Source: Aliiroseovarius sp. S1339 (GTDB taxonomy: Bacteria; Pseudomonadota; Alphaproteobacteria; Rhodobacterales; Rhodobacteraceae). Taken from it: 64,000 bases of DNA. Numbering within the stretch: the stretch's first letter is position 1; the number at the start of each line of letters is the position of its first letter. Below, piece by piece: positions 9,325-18,407 of the stretch. A model generated the notes under the pieces. That model ran no database searches and was not told where the DNA came from. It saw nothing but the letters and a program-made list of their open reading frames with translations. The stretch is taken from positions 310,001 through 374,000 of the forward strand of contig NZ_JALPQG010000001.1 of the NCBI RefSeq assembly GCF_023195695.1, read 5' to 3'. The translations under genes were made by a program, and so were the position numbers.

Positions 9325-10695
9325 ATGACCATCGACACCGTGTTAACCGAGCTTTCGTCCATGCTAGGCGATCGGCTCAGCCGCTCCAAGTCCGATCTGT
9401 TGCACCATGGCGCATCCGAAAGCCATTTCGCCCCCACCCCACCCGATGCGGTGGTCTGGCCGGAAACCACGGACGAGGTAAGTCGCATCCTGAAACTGTG
9501 CCACGGCGCGGAAGTTCCGGTAATTCCATATGGTGCGGGCACGTCGCTTGAGGGACACACGAGCGCGCCTTTGGGTGGGTTGTGTCTGGACATGTCGCGC
9601 ATGAATGCAGTCGTCACGGCCGACCCCGGTGACATGATCGCGGTCGTCCAGCCCGGCTTGACCCGCGAAGATCTGAACCATGAGCTGCGCACGCTGGGCG
9701 TCTTCTTTCCGGTCGACCCGGGGGCGAATGCGTCAATCGGCGGGATGGCAGCGACGCGGGCGTCTGGCACCACCACCGTGCGCTATGGGTCGATGCGTGA
9801 CAATGTGCTGGGCCTGACTGTTGTGCTGGCAGATGGGCGGATCATCAAAACCGGATCGCGCGCGGCGAAATCGGCGTCGGGCTATGATATGACCGCGTTG
9901 TTTCTTGGGTCAGAGGGCACATTGGGTGTCATCACCGAACTGACCCTGCGGCTGCATGGTATCCCCGAGCAGATCAATGCGGGCATTTGCGCTTTTGCCG
10001 ATATGGCGGCGGCTGTCGGAGCTGTTCAGCAAGTCATCCAGATGGGCATCCCCATGGCACGGATCGAGTTCGTCGACGCCGACACCGCGCGCGCCTTCAA
10101 TGGCTATGCCGGCACGGATATGCCGGAATGCCCGCATTTGCTGGTCGAATTTCACGGAAGCCCCGCCGCCGTGACTGAGGCCAGCGAGGGGTTTGGCGAG
10201 GTCGTGGAAGATTTCGGCGCGACCGCATACAAACATGCAACCCGCACCGAAGACCGCAACGCGCTTTGGAAAATCCGCCACCACGCATTTTATGCCGTCC
10301 TATCACTGCGACCCGGCGCGCGGGCGGTGGTGACAGATATCTGCGTGCCGATCTCGAAACTGGCGCAGGCAGTCGAGGAAACGCAGGCGGACATCGCCGC
10401 CTCAGGGCTTCTTGGACCGATCCTTGGTCATGTGGGCGACGGGAACTTCCACGCGATCTTATTGATTGAAGACGGCAACGCAGCTGAAAAAGCCACCGCC
10501 AAAGCCCTTGCCACTAGGATGAGCGAGCGCGCCCTTACGATGGGCGGCACCATTACGGGCGAGCATGGCATCGGCATGGGCAAGCTGGATTTGATGGACT
10601 CTGAGCATGGCGCGGCATGGTCAGTGATGGGTGACATCAAGTCGGCGCTGGACCCGAGCGGGATTCTGAACCCCGGAAAGCTTGTGCCGCAATAG
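9325..10695 (+). CDS. FAD-linked 2-hydroxyacid dehydrogenase (D-lactate dehydrogenase/GlcD-like)
   Basis: Flavoprotein of the FAD_binding_4 / FAD-oxidase C family, which oxidises D-2-hydroxyacids such as D-lactate or glycolate and passes electrons to a cytochrome or quinone. The start at 9325 is chosen because a strong Shine-Dalgarno (GGGGAGGA, 9313-9320) lies directly upstream, giving 456 residues; an ATG at 9247 in the same frame has no such site. The FAD loop PYGAGTSLEGH, and the C-terminal HVGDGNFHA and GEHGIGMGK motifs, are clear. The substrate cannot be read from sequence; D-lactate is more likely than glycolate because no glcE/glcF follows. Confidence 0.88.
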   Translation: MTIDTVLTELSSMLGDRLSRSKSDLLHHGASESHFAPTPPDAVVWPETTDEVSRILKLCHGAEVPVIPYGAGTSLEGHTSAPLGGLCLDMSRMNAVVTADPGDMIAVVQPGLTREDLNHELRTLGVFFPVDPGANASIGGMAATRASGTTTVRYGSMRDNVLGLTVVLADGRIIKTGSRAAKSASGYDMTALFLGSEGTLGVITELTLRLHGIPEQINAGICAFADMAAAVGAVQQVIQMGIPMARIEFVDADTARAFNGYAGTDMPECPHLLVEFHGSPAAVTEASEGFGEVVEDFGATAYKHATRTEDRNALWKIRHHAFYAVLSLRPGARAVVTDICVPISKLAQAVEETQADIAASGLLGPILGHVGDGNFHAILLIEDGNAAEKATAKALATRMSERALTMGGTITGEHGIGMGKLDLMDSEHGAAWSVMGDIKSALDPSGILNPGKLVPQ

Positions 10696-10704
10696 TGATC
10701 CGGT

Positions 10705-12357
10705 CTAGCCGCCCAGCAGTTCTTTCGCCGCCGCCCGGCCAGCCTCGGTGATCGTATCGCCCGAGATCATGCGCGCCACCTCGTCCACCCGCGCCGCATC
10801 GTCCAACGCCAACACCGTGGACCGTGTCATGCCGTCCATCACCGATTTCTGCACCTGCCAATGATGATCGCCCAAAGCGGCGACTTGCGGGCTGTGGGTC
10901 ACAACCAACACCTGCCCGCCATCCGACAAAGCCGAAAGACGACGCCCCACGGCGTCGGCCGTCGCACCGCCGACACCCCGGTCAATTTCGTCAAAGATCA
11001 TGGTCAGCCCGTCGGCTTCGCGAGTCAGGCAGACCTTCAACGCCAGCAAGAAGCGGCTAAGCTCACCCCCTGAGGCGATCTTGTTTAGTGGGCCGGAGGG
11101 TGCGCCGGGGTTGGTGGCGACAGTGAAGGTCACCTGATCGCGCCCCTCGGGTCCGCCATCCGCGACGCTCAGCGCTGTGGTGAACACCGCGCGTTCCATC
11201 TTGAGCGGCGCAAGTTCGCCCGACATCGCCTTGTCCAGATCCTTGGCCGCCGCCGTGCGGGCGCGGGTCAGTTTTGTGGCGGTGGTATCATAACGCGCCT
11301 GCGCGTCTGCCACGTCCTGTTCCAGACCGGCAATCGCGCCGACGCCCGCGTCCAGCGCTACAAGGCGCGCGCGCAAGTCTTCCGCAAACGCCCCAAGATC
11401 ATCTGGCGCGACCTTATGCTTGCGGGCCATGGCACGGATTGCGAACAGACGTTCTTCGACAGTCTCAAGCTCATGCGGGTTGAAGGTGAGCGATTCCATC
11501 GCCGCCTCAACGCCCTGCACCGCATCGCCCAGTTCGGACAACGCGCGGCCAAGGGCTGAAATCGGCGCGTCGAGCGTTTCGCCTGCCTGATCGGCCACGC
11601 CTTCCAGCCACCTGAGCGCATCGCCCATCCGGGCCTCAGCGCCCTCGCCCGCGCCAAGCGCTTGGTGGGCTTTGGTGATGTCTTCACCAATCCGTTCGGC
11701 GGCCTGCATCAGCCGGCGACGACTGTCGAGTTCGGCATCCTCGCCGGACATCGGTGCCAGCGTGTCCAACTCGCCAACGGCGTGGCGTAGAAATTCTTCC
11801 TCGGCCTGTGCGGCTTCCAGATCAGCACGTGCCCGATCCAATGCCCGTTGCGCGCGCGACAGATCGCGCCAAGCGGTGCGGGTGGCGTCAAGCTGCGCGC
11901 CATGCCCGCCGAATTCATCCAGCAATTGGCGGTGCACGCGCGGGTTCAAAAGCCCGCGGTCATCCTGCTGGCCATGCAGTTCCACAAGCGTATCAGACAG
12001 GGCGCGCAGCACCTCTCCCGAGGCACGTCTGTCGTTCACCCACGCCGTCTTGCGTCCATCGGCTCGGTTCACGCGGCGCAACACCAATTCGTCCTCAACC
12101 GGCATCCCGGCATCGTCGAGCACCGCGCGGGCCGGATGACCGTCCGGTAAATCGAATATCGCCGTCACTTCGCCCTGTTCGGCACCCGCGCGCACAAGGT
12201 CCGCCCGCCCGCGCCAACCCAGAACGAAACCCAGGCTGTCCAGCAGAATGGATTTGCCCGCGCCGGTTTCACCAGTCAACACGTTCAGGCCCGGCTGGAA
12301 CTCAAGCTCCAACCGGTCGATGATCAGAAGGTCACGGATATCAAGACCACGCAGCAT
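10705..12357 (-). CDS. recN: DNA repair ATPase RecN
   Basis: SMC-like ATPase that acts in double-strand break repair. It is 550 residues. The Walker A motif GETGAGKS is at residues 29-36; a long helical, coiled-coil-prone middle section (about 150-370) is followed by the C-terminal signature and Walker B region (GGELSRFLLALK, then LTMIFDEIDRGVGG). It is the last gene of the lpxC-bamD-recN side of the block, 39 bases after bamD. No LexA-type operator was recognised between bamD and recN. Confidence 0.96.
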   Translation of the reverse strand: MLRGLDIRDLLIIDRLELEFQPGLNVLTGETGAGKSILLDSLGFVLGWRGRADLVRAGAEQGEVTAIFDLPDGHPARAVLDDAGMPVEDELVLRRVNRADGRKTAWVNDRRASGEVLRALSDTLVELHGQQDDRGLLNPRVHRQLLDEFGGHGAQLDATRTAWRDLSRAQRALDRARADLEAAQAEEEFLRHAVGELDTLAPMSGEDAELDSRRRLMQAAERIGEDITKAHQALGAGEGAEARMGDALRWLEGVADQAGETLDAPISALGRALSELGDAVQGVEAAMESLTFNPHELETVEERLFAIRAMARKHKVAPDDLGAFAEDLRARLVALDAGVGAIAGLEQDVADAQARYDTTATKLTRARTAAAKDLDKAMSGELAPLKMERAVFTTALSVADGGPEGRDQVTFTVATNPGAPSGPLNKIASGGELSRFLLALKVCLTREADGLTMIFDEIDRGVGGATADAVGRRLSALSDGGQVLVVTHSPQVAALGDHHWQVQKSVMDGMTRSTVLALDDAARVDEVARMISGDTITEAGRAAAKELLGG

Positions 12358-12396
12358 AATGCCCTCGGTCGTGCGTTGCTCTGCCCCCGTGAGGGA

Positions 12397-13443
12397 TCAG
12401 AGCCATTCGCCCTTGACCAGCTGGCGGTAAATCCCGTTCAGCCAGTTGTTGCCTTTTGCTTCGGGCTTCAGCCCGGCCTTAGTCAGCAGACGATAGCTGC
12501 TTTCATACCACTGGGTCGATTGGAAGTTGTGACCCAGAATCGCACCGGCGGTCTGTGCTTCATTAACCAGCCCAAGCGACAGATAGCCTTCCACCAGTCG
12601 GTGCAAGGCCTCGGCCACATGGGTTGTTGTCTGGAACTGCTCGACCACCACACGGAAGCGATTGATCGCTGACGAGTAATGCTTGCGCTTCAGATAATAG
12701 CGCCCGATTTCCATTTCCTTCGCCGCCAAGTGGTCAAAGGCAAGATCGAATTTCAGGATCGCCGATTTTGCGTATTCGGTGTCAGGATAGCGTTCGATGA
12801 CCGCGCGCAAGGCTTGCAGAGCCTGATAGGTCAGACCCTGATCGCGGCCAATCTCGTCAATCTGGTCATAATAGCTGAGCGCCAGCAGATATTGCGCATA
12901 GGCCGCATCCTCGGAGGCCGGATAGAAGTCGATATAGCGCTGTGCACTGGCGCGCGATTGTTCGTAGTCGCGGTCCTCATGGAAGGCAAAGGCCTGCATG
13001 ATCAGTCCGCGTTTGGCCCATTCGGAATAGGGATAAAGGCGTTCAACTTCGCCGAACCATTTGGCGGCCTCGGACGGGTCGCCGCGTTCCAGATCATATT
13101 CGCCGCGTTTGAAAATCTCTTCCGCAGTCCACTGATCAATCGGCTTTTTTTCGACAGGTTGGGAAAACGCGCCAAACAGACCACGTCCGCCGCCCGAGCC
13201 GCCACCGCCGCCCGAACTACCACCAAGACTGCCAAATCCCAGGCTGCCAGAGCCACCACCGCATGACGACAGAACCATGCCCGAAACCAGCGCTACGCCG
13301 ATAAAGCGTTTCGCCTTGATATTGCCGCTGGCTTTCAAGGTGAAACGTGCACAACGCTCAGATGTCGCGCTGCGTTTCGCAAAAAGCTGAAATACAGGTT
13401 CTTTGCGATACGCTTTTGCTTTGCCCAAATTCACGCGGATCAT
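12397..13443 (-). CDS. bamD: Outer-membrane assembly lipoprotein BamD
   Basis: Essential lipoprotein of the BAM complex that folds outer-membrane proteins. The lipobox is GMVLSSCGG, followed by an unusual Gly/Ser-rich stretch (about 30 residues), then TPR-like repeats (KWFGEVERLYPYSEWA, YLLALSYYDQ, ERYPDTEYA). The start is uncertain: an ATG at 13443 leaves about 50 residues before the lipobox, an even earlier frame start exists at 13455, and a TTG at 13338 would give a normal-length lipoprotein signal (MKASGNIKAKRFIGVALVSG). I list the ATG. It lies between lpxC and recN, as in related genomes. Confidence 0.9.
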   Translation of the reverse strand: MIRVNLGKAKAYRKEPVFQLFAKRSATSERCARFTLKASGNIKAKRFIGVALVSGMVLSSCGGGSGSLGFGSLGGSSGGGGGSGGGRGLFGAFSQPVEKKPIDQWTAEEIFKRGEYDLERGDPSEAAKWFGEVERLYPYSEWAKRGLIMQAFAFHEDRDYEQSRASAQRYIDFYPASEDAAYAQYLLALSYYDQIDEIGRDQGLTYQALQALRAVIERYPDTEYAKSAILKFDLAFDHLAAKEMEIGRYYLKRKHYSSAINRFRVVVEQFQTTTHVAEALHRLVEGYLSLGLVNEAQTAGAILGHNFQSTQWYESSYRLLTKAGLKPEAKGNNWLNGIYRQLVKGEWL

Positions 13444-13600
13444 CACCGGTGCCACCCCAAAAAATTTCTTATTCGTCCAGAAGTCCGAACTGTTCCCGCC
13501 TGTCCTAGCACAGAAATTTTCGGGGCAAAATGGTTTGCTCGGCTATTTTCGCAGGTTCGGGTCACTTGGGTTGCAATCGCGCACCCAATCCCCCGTGAAA

Positions 13601-13633
13601 AACAGAAAATGCCACGCACCATAGGCGTGGCAT
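13601..13633 (-). terminator. Rho-independent terminator after lpxC
   Basis: A perfect 9-bp stem (ATGCCACGC at 13609-13617 with its complement at 13625-13633) and a 7-base loop. On the minus strand it is followed by TTTTCTGTTTTT. It lies 32 bases after the lpxC stop and separates lpxC from bamD. Confidence 0.85.
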
Positions 13634-13664
13634 TGGCTTTGTAATCAAAGGGTTCAGATCGCAA

Positions 13665-14597
13665 TCAGGCGGTCATCGGCAGATCAGAGCGACGCACACC
13701 AACCCCCGGCAAGCGCCGCGCCGTGGCTGCGTCACATTCCACCACACGCCAGGCGTCCGGTGTGTCAAAAAGCGTGCGCAGAAGCTTGTTGGTCATCGCG
13801 TGGCCGGATCTGTGGCCCACATAGCGTGCTTTCAACGGTGCCCCGGCCAAGGCCAGGTCGCCAAGCGCATCCAGCATCTTGTGACGCACAGCTTCGTCCG
13901 CGCGGCGCAGGCCACCCGGTGTCAGCACCGCGTCGCCATCGACCACGACCGCATTGTCATAGGTGCCGCCAAGGGCTAGCCCCGCGTCATGCATCGCGTC
14001 CACATCGGCGCGCCGACAGAAGGTGCGACAGTCGCTGAGTTCGCGCACGAAATTGCCATTCGACATGTCCATACTCATTCTCTGCGTGCCAATGGCCGGA
14101 TCCGGGAACGAGATGTAAAAGTCGATTTCGAACCCATCCGAGGGCTCCAAGCGGGCCCACACTGCATGATCGCCATCGTCTTCGCGGTATTCAATCGGCT
14201 TCAGAACCTCAATCACGCGCACTGGCGCGTACAACTCACGCACCCCGGTTTTCACCAACCCGTCGACGAAACGCGCGGCACTGCCGTCCATGATCGGCAC
14301 TTCGGGGCCATCAAGTTCGACCAGCGCATTGTGGATGCCACAGCCCGCCAGCGCGGCCATGATGTGTTCGATGGTTTTGACCTCAACACCCGCATCATTG
14401 CGGATCAAGGTGCACAATGGCGTCGGCACGCCCGAAGCCCAATGGGCCGGAACAAGATTGTCGCGGTCCAGAACATCGACGCGTTTGAACCAGATGCCAT
14501 ATTCCGCAGATGCGGGCTGCACACGCATACGCGCCGGGCGACCGGAGTGAAGCCCGGTCCCGGTGAATGTTACAGTGTTTGCAACTGTAGTTTGCAC
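13665..14597 (-). CDS. lpxC: UDP-3-O-acyl-N-acetylglucosamine deacetylase LpxC
   Basis: Zinc deacetylase that carries out the committed step of lipid A synthesis in the cytoplasm. I choose the GTG at 14597 (product MQTTVANTVTF..., 310 residues) because GAGAAGAGA sits just upstream and related proteins begin MQTT; a GTG at 14630 would add 11 residues. Zinc ligands are visible in TIEHIMAAL and in VRHKMLDALGDL (HxxxD), with the catalytic His in HRSGHAMTNK. It is separated from ftsZ by about 530 bases and a terminator, so it is probably transcribed on its own. Confidence 0.96.
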   Translation of the reverse strand: MQTTVANTVTFTGTGLHSGRPARMRVQPASAEYGIWFKRVDVLDRDNLVPAHWASGVPTPLCTLIRNDAGVEVKTIEHIMAALAGCGIHNALVELDGPEVPIMDGSAARFVDGLVKTGVRELYAPVRVIEVLKPIEYREDDGDHAVWARLEPSDGFEIDFYISFPDPAIGTQRMSMDMSNGNFVRELSDCRTFCRRADVDAMHDAGLALGGTYDNAVVVDGDAVLTPGGLRRADEAVRHKMLDALGDLALAGAPLKARYVGHRSGHAMTNKLLRTLFDTPDAWRVVECDAATARRLPGVGVRRSDLPMTA

Positions 14598-14894
14598 GTA
14601 TCGTCTCTTCTCTTGCCTTGGTTGGCTCACCCCTCGTCTGACGAGGTCTTGGTGGGCCGATCAATTTCGTCGCGCCAGTAGCCGCAGGCGTCTGGGTTTC
14701 TGTGTGGAGTAGCACAGGTCCGAAACGCCTTGGGTCCGCGTGGGGGTTCGACTTGGTATGAACGCCCCCATCAGTCCTCGTGCAAAAAATGGTGTGTTGA
14801 ACCGTTTCAAGCAGCGGCAGGTCTGACGCGCTCCAAGCCTTTGTAACTTGGTAAGGCAGAGGTAAGTCCTGCCCGGTCGAATAACAATTCAAAC

Positions 14895-14913
14895 CTCTGT
14901 AACGCTCTGTAAC
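14895..14913. repeat. Tandem CTCTGTAAC repeat upstream of lpxC
   Basis: CTCTGTAAC occurs at 14895-14903 and again at 14905-14913, a 10-base period, about one helical turn. On the lpxC strand it reads GTTACAGAG twice. Direct half-sites one turn apart are typical of OmpR-family response regulator operators. It lies about 300 bases upstream of the lpxC start. The function is inferred only from spacing. Confidence 0.45.
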
Positions 14914-14981
14914 ATCAAAACACGGCCCGGCAAGAGGTCGCCGAGCTGTCGAGCTTTGCGCCATAAATCGCTGACTAAAAA

Positions 14982-15008
14982 CGAAAAAGACCTGCCCCTT
15001 GGCAGGTC
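14982..15008 (-). terminator. Rho-independent terminator after ftsZ
   Basis: A perfect 8-bp stem, GACCTGCC (14989-14996) with GGCAGGTC (15001-15008), and a 4-base loop. On the minus strand the stem is followed by TTTTTCGTTTTT. It lies 120 bases beyond the ftsZ stop and closes the division-gene transcript. Confidence 0.85.
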
Positions 15009-15128
15009 AATTTCGGATTTTTTGTGAACTGTGTGGCAGCGCGTCATCGTCGATTGTTTCAAGCTGTGGCCACCTTGTAACATCCGGGTCGCGCGAAAGT
15101 TTCCCCGCGCGCCCGGCGTCTGTCTGCC

Positions 15129-16838
15129 TCAGTTCGCCTGACGTCGCAGGAAGGCTGGGATTTCAACCTTGTCTTGCTCGATATCTGCGGCTTGAGTCTG
15201 CGGTTGAGCGGGTTGGGCAGGCTGTGCGGACTGGACCGGCGGTTGGCTGCGTGCGTGATCTTCTGCACCAGCAGCACCCGACCCTGTCATCCGGTTGATC
15301 AGCGAGTTGATCCCGAAACGCGGTTTATCCTGCGCTGAATCACCGCCATGAGCCGGTGGCTGCTGTGCTGCGGGCGCCCCTTGCGCACGGGGTTGGTTGT
15401 GAACCGCCGCTTGCAAACGGGCCAGAGCTTCCGGCGATGGTGTGCCTGGCGCGGGTGCCCTTGGGGCCACGAAGGTCGCTACGTCCTGCTCGTCACTGTA
15501 TTTGGAGTCAGGTGAATAAGGCGCGGCAGGTCTTTCAGCGGCAGCTTCGGCTTCGCGTGGCTGATAGGCGGGCGGTGGCACATCACCCCCTGCCCGGTCT
15601 GCCTGGAAGACGTTTTCGGTGGGTGCTTGCCGCGCAACCTCTTGGCGTTCCGTATTTTCTTGGCGCTCCATATCGCCAAACAGGGACGGCTCGCTTGCAG
15701 CAACTTCAGCCACCGGCGCTTCCGGAGCCTTTGGAGCAGGCGAGTTTTCGATCGCGGCGGCAGCGGCAACCGCTTCGGGTGCTTCTGCTTCCATCTTCTG
15801 CTCGACATCAAGCGGCGTTTGCAGCGGCGCGGCCAGACTACGACGCGGCACCGGCATTTCGGTGTTCACGTCCACTGCGTCGATGCCGGTCGCGACAACG
15901 GATACGCGCATTGCGCCTTCCATGTCGGTGTCCAGCGTCGAGCCTACGATGATGTTGGCGTCCTGATCCACTTCCTCGCGGATGCGGTTGGCCGCTTCGT
16001 CCAGTTCGAACAGCGTCAGGTCGTAGCCGCCGGTGATGTTGATCAACACACCTTTTGCGCCACGCAGGCTGATTTCGTCCAGCAGCGGGTTGGCAATGGC
16101 TTTTTCGGCGGCCTGAACGGCGCGATCTTCGCCATCGGATTCGCCCGTGCCCATCATGGCCTTGCCCATCTCGTCCATCACAGCGCGGACATCCGCGAAG
16201 TCGAGGTTGATAAGGCCAGGGCGAACCATCAAGTCGGTGACGCCCTTAACACCTTGATAAAGAACGTCATCTGCCATCGAGAAGGCTTCGGTGAAGGTCG
16301 TTTTCTCATTTGCCAGACGGAACAGGTTCTGGTTGGGAATGATGATCAGTGTGTCGACCATCTTTTGCAGCGCTTCAACGCCTTCTTCCGCCTGACGCAT
16401 CCGTTTTGCGCCCTCAAACTGGAAGGGTTTGGTCACGACGCCGACCGTCAGCACACCCAATTCACGCGCGGCTTGCGCGATGATCGGGGCGGCCCCTGTT
16501 CCGGTGCCACCGCCCATTCCGGCGGTGATAAAGCACATATGCGCGCCAGCAAGGTGATCGACGATCTGTTCGATCGATTCCTCAGCCGCGGCTGCGCCAA
16601 CTGATGCGCGCGCACCTGCACCCAGACCTTCGGTGACTTTCACACCCATCTGGATGCGGTCTTTCGATCGCGAGTTCTGCAATGCCTGCGCGTCGGTATT
16701 TGCTACAACGAATTCTACGCCCTCGAGTTCCTTCTCGATCATGTTGTTGACAGCGTTGCCACCGGCACCGCCCACGCCAAACACCGTGATACGAGGTTTC
16801 AACTCTTCCTGACCGGGCAAAGTAAGGTTCAAAGTCAT
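15129..16838 (-). CDS. ftsZ: Cell division protein FtsZ
   Basis: Tubulin-like GTPase that forms the division ring. The start at 16838 ([21 protein letters not shown]) is preferred over an upstream in-frame ATG at 16892, since it has AGGCGG upstream and matches the family N terminus. It is 569 residues, long because of a Pro/Ala/Gln-rich linker of about 200 residues (about 330-550) between the GTPase core and the C-terminal peptide. The GTP signature [10 protein letters not shown] and the N-terminal [14 protein letters not shown] are intact. The tail [11 protein letters not shown] is the FtsA/ZipA-binding peptide type found in alphaproteobacteria. Confidence 0.98.
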   Translation of the reverse strand: MTLNLTLPGQEELKPRITVFGVGGAGGNAVNNMIEKELEGVEFVVANTDAQALQNSRSKDRIQMGVKVTEGLGAGARASVGAAAAEESIEQIVDHLAGAHMCFITAGMGGGTGTGAAPIIAQAARELGVLTVGVVTKPFQFEGAKRMRQAEEGVEALQKMVDTLIIIPNQNLFRLANEKTTFTEAFSMADDVLYQGVKGVTDLMVRPGLINLDFADVRAVMDEMGKAMMGTGESDGEDRAVQAAEKAIANPLLDEISLRGAKGVLINITGGYDLTLFELDEAANRIREEVDQDANIIVGSTLDTDMEGAMRVSVVATGIDAVDVNTEMPVPRRSLAAPLQTPLDVEQKMEAEAPEAVAAAAAIENSPAPKAPEAPVAEVAASEPSLFGDMERQENTERQEVARQAPTENVFQADRAGGDVPPPAYQPREAEAAAERPAAPYSPDSKYSDEQDVATFVAPRAPAPGTPSPEALARLQAAVHNQPRAQGAPAAQQPPAHGGDSAQDKPRFGINSLINRMTGSGAAGAEDHARSQPPVQSAQPAQPAQPQTQAADIEQDKVEIPAFLRRQAN

Positions 16839-16902
16839 GATTTGTCCGCCTGTTAATGTCCGCGCCGCATCGATGTCCCCCGATGACGGCAAATACTGTC
16901 TA

Positions 16903-16919
16903 TTAATTCCGACTGAATC
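16903..16919. promoter_or_regulatory. CtrA-like box overlapping a GANTC site upstream of ftsZ
   Basis: TTAA (16903-16906), seven bases, then TGAA (16914-16917): one mismatch from the CtrA consensus TTAA-N7-TTAA. GAATC at 16915-16919 is a CcrM methylation site and overlaps it. It is 65 bases upstream of the ftsZ start in the ftsA-ftsZ gap. Both signals control ftsZ in Caulobacter; here this is an inference from short motifs. Confidence 0.3.
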
Positions 16920-17072
16920 GCCGGTTACTGCCTCGTTTCCCCCATGTTACCCCACTATACAGCCTTTCGTCACGCACTAATGGCGTGGAAAACCGCAAAA
17001 TATTGATGTCATATGGGATATTTCAGCAGGATTTCGCCGAACGCACCGCATATTGGTGGTTGGGCTGCCTGA

Positions 17073-18407
17073 TCACCAATTGTCTTTGAACCACTTAAAG
17101 GCTCGCCGCATGCTGCGGGCAGGATAACTTTCGGCGGGAATATCGAAATCCCACCATTCATCCTGCGGATGTGCTGCAAAAAGACACAGCCCAACCGACG
17201 AGGCGAACCCCGCCCCTGTCGCAGCCTGTGGCAAGCCTTGCACCCGAAGCGGGCGCCCGATACGCACCTGTTGACCCAAAATTTTCGGCGCAAGCCCATC
17301 CAGACCGGGGATCTGGCTGCCGCCACCTGTCAGCACGATTTGCTGGCTTGGCAGATGCTCAAAACCCGAGGCGTCCAGGCAGCCGCGCACCTCTTCTAGA
17401 ATTTCCTCGACGCGCGGGCGCATGATGCCGATCAGCTCGGCGCGGCTGACGGTGCGCCGATCATGCTCCCAATCACCAGTGTCTCCGCCAATCTCGATCA
17501 TTTCGCGATCGTCCATCCCGGTGGCGACAACGCCGCCATAGAATGTCTTGATCCGTTCGGCTGTGGACAGCGGCACCTGCAAGCCTTTTGAAATGTCCGA
17601 GGTCACATGATCCCCACCCAGCCGCACGCTGTCGGTATAAATCATGTGCTTTTTCATGAAGATAGACAGACCAGTTGACCCACCACCTAAATCAATGCAG
17701 GCCGCACCAAGCTCTTGTTCATCCTCGACCAGTGCCGAAATGCCTGACACATAGGCCGAACTGGCCAGCCCCGCCAACTCAAGATCACAACGTTTGATAC
17801 AATACAGCAGGTTCTGAATGACCGCACTGTCCACGGTCATCACATGCAGATCGGCGGCCAGACGGTTGCCGATCTGCCCGCGCGGATCGCCCAAGCCTGA
17901 CCGGTGATCCAGCGCAAAGTTGACGGGCTGGGCATGTAAAACCTCGCGCCCCTCTCCGATTTCGGGCATGTCGCACGCCGCCAAGACGCGCGCGACGTCT
18001 TCTTCCGAGACGGCGTTGTTGTTCAACTCGACCGCCCCGGCCAGACCATAGCTGCGCGGGTTCGCGCCCGAGAAACAAGCGATCACATGATCGACCCGGA
18101 TGTTTGCCATTTTCTGCGCCGCCTGCACGGCGGTGCGAATGGCGCGTTCTGTTTCCTGCATCGCATCGATTTCACCGAACCGAACCCCGCGCGACCGTGT
18201 GGTCGCCGCGCCGATCACGCGAAATGCGCTTTGCCCGGCAAGGCTGCCCACCCCGTCGCTTTCGCGGAACTGGTCCGGGCCATCAAAGCGCAGGATCAGG
18301 CAGGCGATTTTGGAACTGCCAATATCCAGAATAGCAATGACACCCCGCTGCATGGCGGCTTCGCGCATCGAGCGCATGGCGCGCTGCTGGCTGTAAAGAT
18401 CGGTCAT
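17073..18407 (-). CDS. ftsA: Cell division protein FtsA
   Basis: Actin-like ATPase that tethers FtsZ filaments to the membrane and recruits later divisome proteins. It is 444 residues. The phosphate-binding motif AILDIGSSKIACLIL is near residue 25, a second nucleotide motif is ACIDLGGGSTGLSIF, and IVLTGGGSQIPG is the adenosine motif. The extreme C terminus MRRAFKWFKDNW is the amphipathic membrane-targeting helix. Its start overlaps the ftsQ stop (18404-18407). A 234-base gap before ftsZ suggests that ftsZ also has its own promoter. Confidence 0.97.
   Translation of the reverse strand: MTDLYSQQRAMRSMREAAMQRGVIAILDIGSSKIACLILRFDGPDQFRESDGVGSLAGQSAFRVIGAATTRSRGVRFGEIDAMQETERAIRTAVQAAQKMANIRVDHVIACFSGANPRSYGLAGAVELNNNAVSEEDVARVLAACDMPEIGEGREVLHAQPVNFALDHRSGLGDPRGQIGNRLAADLHVMTVDSAVIQNLLYCIKRCDLELAGLASSAYVSGISALVEDEQELGAACIDLGGGSTGLSIFMKKHMIYTDSVRLGGDHVTSDISKGLQVPLSTAERIKTFYGGVVATGMDDREMIEIGGDTGDWEHDRRTVSRAELIGIMRPRVEEILEEVRGCLDASGFEHLPSQQIVLTGGGSQIPGLDGLAPKILGQQVRIGRPLRVQGLPQAATGAGFASSVGLCLFAAHPQDEWWDFDIPAESYPARSMRRAFKWFKDNW

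Larger units (their letters stand above)
14598..15128. other. Long intergenic region between lpxC and ftsZ
   Basis: About 530 bases without a convincing gene. It holds the ftsZ terminator (14982-15008) and, upstream of lpxC on the minus strand, presumably the lpxC promoter. TGTAAC occurs at 14842, 14898, 14908 and 15076, and two of these form a 9-base tandem repeat (see separate entry). Open frames crossing the region look like shadows: their translations are Arg/Pro-rich and match no family I recognise. Confidence 0.6.

Noticed and set aside
14395-14964. Minus-strand frame in the lpxC-ftsZ gap
   Set aside because: It runs into lpxC in another frame, has low-complexity content, and no family resemblance; not enough to call a gene.
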